Positions 59,945 through 64,000 of a DNA stretch of 64,000 nt are shown piece after piece; the first letter of the stretch is position 1, and every line of letters begins with the position of its first letter. The stretch lies in contig NZ_JAJSOK010000026.1 in NCBI RefSeq assembly GCF_021283305.1, forward strand, positions 1 through 64,000, written 5' to 3'. Both the position numbers and the translations under genes were made by a program. This DNA is from Pseudonocardia kujensis. Its GTDB lineage: Bacteria; Actinomycetota; Actinomycetes; Mycobacteriales; Pseudonocardiaceae. Under the pieces are notes generated by a model. It made no database searches, was not told the DNA's origin, and saw only the letters and a program-made list of their open reading frames with translations.

Positions 59945-61120
59945 TCAGGCTGTCGACCGCTCCCGGACAAGCGCCTCTCGGTAGGGCCTGGACGGCCCTG
60001 CGGCATTCCAGGCGAGGACACCGGTCGGGGACGCGACGTCGCCGTCGTGGAAGACCGCGACGTACGCGGGCCCGCCGGGATCCCCGAACACGACGTCGAC
60101 GTCGGCCGCGGACGACGTCGAGCCCCAGACCTGAATCTTGAGGTCGAACTGGTCGGTCCAGAAGAAAGGGATCGCACGGCCGGTGGCGGGTGCTCCGCAG
60201 ATTGCGCGCGCCACCGCCTGGCCCTGCTCGACGGCGCTCGTACGGTGCTCGAACCGGACGTGCTGCCCGAGGTCGGGCCGGTACCAGCGCGCGACGTCCC
60301 CGACGGCCCAGACGTGGGGTGCCGCGCGACCCTCGCTGTCGCACAGCACACCGTCGTCCACCTCGAGGGAGGTACCCGCGAGCCACTCGACGGCGGGCAC
60401 CGACCCCGCCGCGACCAGTACGAGATCTGCGGAGATCGTCGTGTCGTCGGACAGGCGAAGCAGCCAGAAGTCACGCTCGGCCACGCGCTGCGTCTGGCAT
60501 ACGGCTGTCCCGGTCAATACCCGGACGCCCCGGCTGCGGTGCTGGGCGACCAGCGACGACGCCGCGGCTGAGCCGAGCCGATCGGCCAGCGGATGCCGCT
60601 GCGGGTCGATCACGGTCACCGCGACCCCTCGGGCCAGAGCAGTGGCGGCGACCTCGAGGCCGAGGAAGCCCGCTCCGAGCACGACGAGGCTACGCGCCGT
60701 GCGGAGGCGCTCGCGGAGGGCCACACAGTCGTCGAGGGTGCGGAGCACGAGGGCGTCCCGGGCGAGGACGGGCAGCCGCCGGGCACGTACCCCGGTGGCG
60801 ATCACCAGCTCGTCGTACGGATACGGACGGCCGTCGACCGTGACCACGAGCCGGTCGGCGCTGTGGAGCGCCGCCGCCGTCACCCCGAGCGCCCACTCGA
60901 CGTCGGCCTCGGCGATCCGGTGGGCCGAGGCCAGCTGCGCGCGCCCTGGCTCCCACTCGCCGCTGAGCACCTGCTTCGACAGGGGCGGCCGGTCGTAAGG
61001 AAGGTGGACCTCGTCGGACAGTACTGTGATCCGGCCGTCGAAGCCGAACCGTCGTAGCGCTTCGACCGTGGACCAGCCGGCCGCGCCCGCACCGACGACG
61101 ACGACCCGGGAGCGGGTCAT
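59945..61120 (-). CDS. Ferredoxin reductase (FAD/NADH, rhodocoxin/putidaredoxin-reductase type)
   Basis: A 391-residue FAD-dependent reductase. The FAD motif is VVVVGAGAAGWSTVEALRRF at the N-terminus, PYDRPPLSKQVLSGEWEP is the family flavin contact, and the NADH motif is LVVLGAGFLGLEVAATALAR. Near the end HVWAVGDVARWY gives the second FAD contact. It passes electrons from NADH to the ferredoxin at 63197 for the P450 at 63405. ATG 61120 overlaps the SnoaL-like stop (ATGA). Confidence 0.94.
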   Translation of the reverse strand: MTRSRVVVVGAGAAGWSTVEALRRFGFDGRITVLSDEVHLPYDRPPLSKQVLSGEWEPGRAQLASAHRIAEADVEWALGVTAAALHSADRLVVTVDGRPYPYDELVIATGVRARRLPVLARDALVLRTLDDCVALRERLRTARSLVVLGAGFLGLEVAATALARGVAVTVIDPQRHPLADRLGSAAASSLVAQHRSRGVRVLTGTAVCQTQRVAERDFWLLRLSDDTTISADLVLVAAGSVPAVEWLAGTSLEVDDGVLCDSEGRAAPHVWAVGDVARWYRPDLGQHVRFEHRTSAVEQGQAVARAICGAPATGRAIPFFWTDQFDLKIQVWGSTSSAADVDVVFGDPGGPAYVAVFHDGDVASPTGVLAWNAAGPSRPYREALVRERSTA

Positions 61121-61542
61121 GTGACCGCGCTGGCGGCGTGTCGTGCGCCGTCCGCGACGAGTTCGCCCAGCGCCGTGAGCGCACTGCTGTCGACGTACTC
61201 GTCGAGCCGGATCACGCGGCCGTCAGGTCCCAGCGTGATGTCGAAGGAGCTGTGGATGGTGAGGGCTGCCCCCGCGGCCGTCCGGAACGTCCACTCCTGA
61301 GTCTGCAGGAAACCCGTGTCCGTCACCCCGACCCGACCGACGCTGAGCGAGATGCTGCAGACCGCGCCGATGTCCACCACGGCCGTCACGAGCTCCGCGC
61401 CGGTCGACTCGACCTGGTCCGTGTTGTGCCAGAGGGTCGCAGCTGGGTCGATGACAGCCTCGAGCCGGTCTCGGTCGGCGCTCTGCAGGGCGTCCGTCAA
61501 TGCCGCGGACACCCGCTCCGCCTCGGCCCGGCTCGTCGTCAT
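61117..61542 (-). CDS. SnoaL/NTF2-like small protein
   Basis: A 141-residue single cone-shaped NTF2-like domain: VSAALTDALQSADRDRLEAV, then ATLWHNTDQV, and GRVIRLDEYVDSSAL at the end. Members are isomerases, cyclases or dehydratases acting on hydroxylated ring intermediates, or they only bind ligand. The ATG at 61542 overlaps the cupin stop (ATGA), so I prefer it to an upstream ATG at 61560. Its role is likely the handling of an oxygenated intermediate. Confidence 0.85.
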   Translation of the reverse strand: MTTSRAEAERVSAALTDALQSADRDRLEAVIDPAATLWHNTDQVESTGAELVTAVVDIGAVCSISLSVGRVGVTDTGFLQTQEWTFRTAAGAALTIHSSFDITLGPDGRVIRLDEYVDSSALTALGELVADGARHAASAVT

Positions 61543-61958
61543 GCCGTGCCCCCCGGCCACGCCTCGAAGCCGACCTCGGAGTAGTCCCCAGCCCCGGCGA
61601 ACAGGTGCAGCACCACGCAGTCCGCGCCACTGAGGTTCCGGGCCTCGTGCCAGATGTGGCGGGGGACCAGGCTGGCCTGCCCCACACGGAGCTCAGTGGG
61701 GGTGCGGTGCTCGTCGTACATGGTGATCCATCCCTCCAGAGGGACGACGATCTGATCGGCGTGGAAGTGGCGATGCATGTGGTGGACGAAGCCCGCCTCG
61801 AACCTGATCACGTCAGCGACGAGCTGCGGGGTGCCGGACGAGGCCGCGTCGAAGAGGTGCCGGTTCCACTGCTTGCCCTCCGAGCCCAGCGGCACCACCG
61901 CCATCTCGGTGATGTCGGCGAACGTGAGGACCTTGGCGGAGGCGATGTCGGGTGGCAT
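61539..61958 (-). CDS. Cupin-domain protein, probable metal-dependent
   Basis: A 139-residue cupin. Motif 1 has HHMHRHFHADQIVVPLEGW with several His residues and the Asp before the conserved Gly. Motif 2 contains ASLVPRHIWHEARNLSG with another His. A full set of metal ligands is therefore available. It may be a dioxygenase, an isomerase or a sugar-type epimerase fold; the reaction is unknown. ATG 61958 follows AAGGAGAG. It lies between alcohol dehydrogenase and SnoaL-like genes. Confidence 0.87.
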   Translation of the reverse strand: MPPDIASAKVLTFADITEMAVVPLGSEGKQWNRHLFDAASSGTPQLVADVIRFEAGFVHHMHRHFHADQIVVPLEGWITMYDEHRTPTELRVGQASLVPRHIWHEARNLSGADCVVLHLFAGAGDYSEVGFEAWPGGTA

Positions 61959-62029
61959 GGGGAACTCTCCTTACGGTTCCGCGCGAGCGTCCGGTGACGT
62001 CGCGGGTGCGGTCGTGGGGACGGACGGGG

Positions 62030-63139
62030 TCACCGCAGCCCGATCCGGCTCACGACGAGGTCATCGGCGCGGGTGATATCGCAGGGCTCGGCGAGCGCAG
62101 GGGCGAAGAGTGTCTTGATCCGCGTGCGGCTCGCGGCGCGGCTGAGGCCCTCCCGAGCCACGTCACGAAGCGGGAACGCCGTCGGCGCGACGTCGGCCCA
62201 CCCGTCCTCTCGGGTCGCGAGGACCCGCAACGCCTCGGGCAGATCACGAGAGGGGTCGAGGGACACCGAACCCCGGACGTCGAGCTCGCCGAGGGCGATG
62301 TCGCGCGCCTCGACACCGACGCCCGGCGCCTGGATCCCGACGAGGACGAGGCGCCCCCCGCGGTCACAGAGCTCGACGGCCGCCGACAGCCCCTGCGGGG
62401 TGCCGGACGTCTCGAAGACGACGTCGAAGGACCGGGCCTGCGCGGTGGACCCTTGCCGCCCCCCGAGGGGGCCGCTCGACAGGGCGGTTGCTCCGAGCCG
62501 GCGCGCAAGTGCGATCCGGTCGTCGTCGACGTCGATCGCGAACACGTCGGCGCCGCTCTCCACGGCTGCATAGACCAGGAAGGCACCTATCCCGCCGGCG
62601 CCGACCACGGCCACCCGCCCACCCGCCGAAGGATCGCCACGGCGAAGGGCGTGGAGGGCGATCGCCATCGGCTGAGCCAGCGCAGCCGTGGACGGGCTCA
62701 CCCTGAACGGAGTCGCGTCCAGACAAGCCCGTACGGGAATGGTGCAATAGGCCGCCAGTCCGCCGTTCCGGTGCATCCCGACGATGTGGTACCGCTCGCA
62801 CAGGTTGGGCCGCCCGGCCGCACACTGCCTGCACCCGCCGCACGTCACACCGCCGGAGGAGGTGACGAGTGCGCCGACAGTGAGGCCGCCGTCGGCGGGG
62901 CTCTCGACAACGTAGCCCGACATCTCGTGCCCGAGGGTCACCGGACCGGTGTGGCCTGTGATCAGGTGCGGCAGCTCGGCGACGTGGGCGTTGAGCGGGC
63001 CGCTCTCGAACTCGGAGACGTCGCTGCCGCACACACCGCAGAACGCGAGCGCGACGAGCACCTCGTCCGGGCCCGGAACGGGCACGTCCACCTGTTCGAC
63101 GCACACGTTCCCGCGCCCGCGAAAGCGGGCCGCCTCCAT
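62030..63139 (-). CDS. Zinc-dependent alcohol dehydrogenase (MDR family)
   Basis: A 369-residue medium-chain dehydrogenase. The catalytic zinc site is in LAFCGVCGSDVSEFESG and TLGHEMSGYV, structural zinc Cys residues are in GGVTCGGCRQCAAGRPNLC, and the NAD motif is VAVVGAGGIGAFLVYAA. It resembles 2,3-butanediol/sorbitol dehydrogenases. It would oxidise the alcohol produced by the P450. The ATG at 63139 fits the family start; a GTG at 63163 is an alternative. It is the second complete gene after the ferredoxin in the P450 operon. Confidence 0.92.
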   Translation of the reverse strand: MEAARFRGRGNVCVEQVDVPVPGPDEVLVALAFCGVCGSDVSEFESGPLNAHVAELPHLITGHTGPVTLGHEMSGYVVESPADGGLTVGALVTSSGGVTCGGCRQCAAGRPNLCERYHIVGMHRNGGLAAYCTIPVRACLDATPFRVSPSTAALAQPMAIALHALRRGDPSAGGRVAVVGAGGIGAFLVYAAVESGADVFAIDVDDDRIALARRLGATALSSGPLGGRQGSTAQARSFDVVFETSGTPQGLSAAVELCDRGGRLVLVGIQAPGVGVEARDIALGELDVRGSVSLDPSRDLPEALRVLATREDGWADVAPTAFPLRDVAREGLSRAASRTRIKTLFAPALAEPCDITRADDLVVSRIGLR

Positions 63140-63196
63140 CCTGGGCGGGACTACCCTGGACACCAGGCTGCAATCTTGATCAGGATGACCACCACC

Positions 63197-63400
63197 TCAG
63201 ACCCGAGACTGGTCGTGGACCTCGATGACGGCGGCCGGACAGGCTGCCGCGGCCTCCTCGACCTTCGCTCGCAGCTCGGCCGGCGGGGCGGCGTCGAGAA
63301 CGACGATCACCCCCTCGTCGTCGAGATCGAAGACCTCGGGGCAGACCTGGGCGCACGCTCCACTGGCAATGCACTTGTCCGCGTCGACCTGGATGTTCAT
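63197..63400 (-). CDS. [3Fe-4S]-type ferredoxin, P450 partner
   Basis: A 67-residue ferredoxin. Cluster ligands are Cys10, Cys16 and Cys20 in DKCIASGACAQVCPEVFDLD and Cys54 followed by Pro. The position that would give a fourth cluster ligand is Ser13, so a 3Fe-4S cluster is expected, as is usual for P450 ferredoxins. ATG 63400 lies five bases from the P450 stop, so the two are co-translated. It links the reductase at 59945 to the P450 at 63405. Confidence 0.94.
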   Translation of the reverse strand: MNIQVDADKCIASGACAQVCPEVFDLDDEGVIVVLDAAPPAELRAKVEEAAAACPAAVIEVHDQSRV

Positions 63401-63404
63401 GATC

Positions 63405-64000
63405 TCACCGTCGCTTGTCGTGGTAGAGGGGAACGGCCTCGGGGCCCCTGGAGATGAAGGTGCTGCCGAAGGAGAAGTCCTCGGTGGCGAGCTGCCACTC
63501 GGGTGCGCGGTCCAGGAACCGGTTGAGGAAGAGCGAGACTTCCTTGCGGGCCAGGCTGACGCCGATGCAGTTGTGGGCGCCGAACCCGAAACCGATGTTT
63601 GTCTTGTACTCGCGGAAGATGTCGAAGTCATCCGGCCGCTCCCAGCGAGATGGATCGCGGTCGGCCGAACCGTGCAGCGACCAGACCCGAGCACCGTTCG
63701 GAATGTGGTACCCCTCGAGTTCCACGTCGCCGTGTCGGACGAGGCGGGGGAGGAACATAATGGAACCGGTGTGGCGGTTGGCCTCCTCCATCGCCTGTGG
63801 GAGCAGCTCTCGATCGTGCTCGATCGCGCGGCGCTGATCGGGGTGGCGGGCCAAGAGGATAAGCATGTTGCTCATCAGGTGCGCCGTGTTGTCCTGTGCG
63901 GCGAGGATGAGCTGTGAGATCTGCGCGACGAAGTCTGCCTCGGTGAAATGGGTGACGGCGTCGGGGTCGTCGCCTGCGCCCTGCTGGTCGGCCTCGCCGA
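63405..64000 (-). CDS. Cytochrome P450, C-terminal part (runs off the window), Asn at the I-helix Thr position
   Basis: About 197 residues are visible up to the stop at 63405; the N-terminal half is beyond position 64000. The haem loop is FGFGAHNCIGVSLARKE with the thiolate Cys. The I-helix reads LILAAQDNTAHLMSNM: where most P450s have D-T, this has D-N-T, so Asn takes the place of the proton-relay threonine. It heads, within the window, an operon with its own ferredoxin and ferredoxin reductase, so the electron chain is complete. The substrate is unknown; neighbours suggest an alicyclic or aromatic compound. Confidence 0.93.
   Translation of the reverse strand, partial: GEADQQGAGDDPDAVTHFTEADFVAQISQLILAAQDNTAHLMSNMLILLARHPDQRRAIEHDRELLPQAMEEANRHTGSIMFLPRLVRHGDVELEGYHIPNGARVWSLHGSADRDPSRWERPDDFDIFREYKTNIGFGFGAHNCIGVSLARKEVSLFLNRFLDRAPEWQLATEDFSFGSTFISRGPEAVPLYHDKRR

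Noticed and set aside
1..64000. tRNA, rRNA or CRISPR features
   Set aside because: I looked for clover-leaf-type sequences, rRNA signatures and regularly spaced repeats and saw none; without a covariance search, small RNAs cannot be excluded.

Overview
The window is very GC-rich DNA with GTG and TTG starts, ATGA/GTGA overlaps between neighbouring genes, many TetR-type repressors, cytochromes P450 and molybdenum hydroxylase genes. This points to a catabolically versatile actinomycete; a Pseudonocardia- or Rhodococcus/Mycobacterium-like chromosome or large accessory region is my inference. I saw no rRNA, tRNA or CRISPR array. The content is a chain of small catabolic operons separated by decayed insertion sequences and gene fragments.

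Layout. 1-226: the start of pdxS (PLP synthesis) at the edge. 319-6624: a gamma-glutamyl-amine/polyamine-type cluster (aldehyde dehydrogenase, PuuD-like hydrolase, class III aminotransferase; divergent glutamine-synthetase-like ligase and GntR regulator). 6603-12678: a TetR repressor divergent from an adrenodoxin-reductase-type FNR, a flavodoxin, an APC permease, a P450 with an altered I-helix and a small cupin. 12855-18675: a relic zone with a transposase relic, a TetR fragment, a twice-frameshifted phosphotriesterase-family gene, IS630/IS3/IS5/ISL3 relics and a second TetR closely related to the one at 6603. The two TetR genes share a 16-bp palindromic site with identical half-sites (CGCGAC-N4-GTCGCG).

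18719-29126: patatin, amidohydrolase, amidase, TetR, FAH-family hydrolase, metallo-beta-lactamase-fold hydrolase, a three-subunit molybdenum hydroxylase and another TetR. This reads as a pathway for a (hetero)cyclic compound that is hydroxylated and then cleaved at C-C and amide bonds. 29570-31883: a truncated toxin-antitoxin pair followed by a strip of gene scraps (IS110, pruA, ferredoxin, MarR, phenol hydroxylase C-terminus). 31891-38860: TetR, adenine/adenosine deaminase-like protein and a flavin monooxygenase facing an NMT1-type ABC importer, i.e. uptake and attack of a heteroatom-containing compound.

39699-47790: a CoA-thioester operon (TetR, thiolase-like protein lacking the active-site Cys, DUF35 partner, CaiB CoA-transferase, acyl-CoA ligase, acyl-CoA dehydrogenase), with a divergent SDR and enoyl-CoA hydratase. 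This looks like side-chain beta-oxidation ending in a retro-aldol rather than thiolytic step. 47809-57037: LysR, then two related VOC enzymes bracketing a beta-hydroxyacid dehydrogenase, two MFS carriers, an SDR and an Old Yellow Enzyme, followed by a lactonase-like protein and an unknown helical protein. 57300-57966: a dead acetoacetyl-CoA synthetase fragment. 58058-64000: a leftward operon, read in order of transcription, of P450 (entering from outside the window), [3Fe-4S]-type ferredoxin, zinc alcohol dehydrogenase, cupin, SnoaL-like protein, ferredoxin reductase, FAH-family hydrolase and extradiol-dioxygenase-like protein.

Several conserved genes carry apparent single-base losses. Either assembly errors or recent gene death could explain them, and each is flagged individually.
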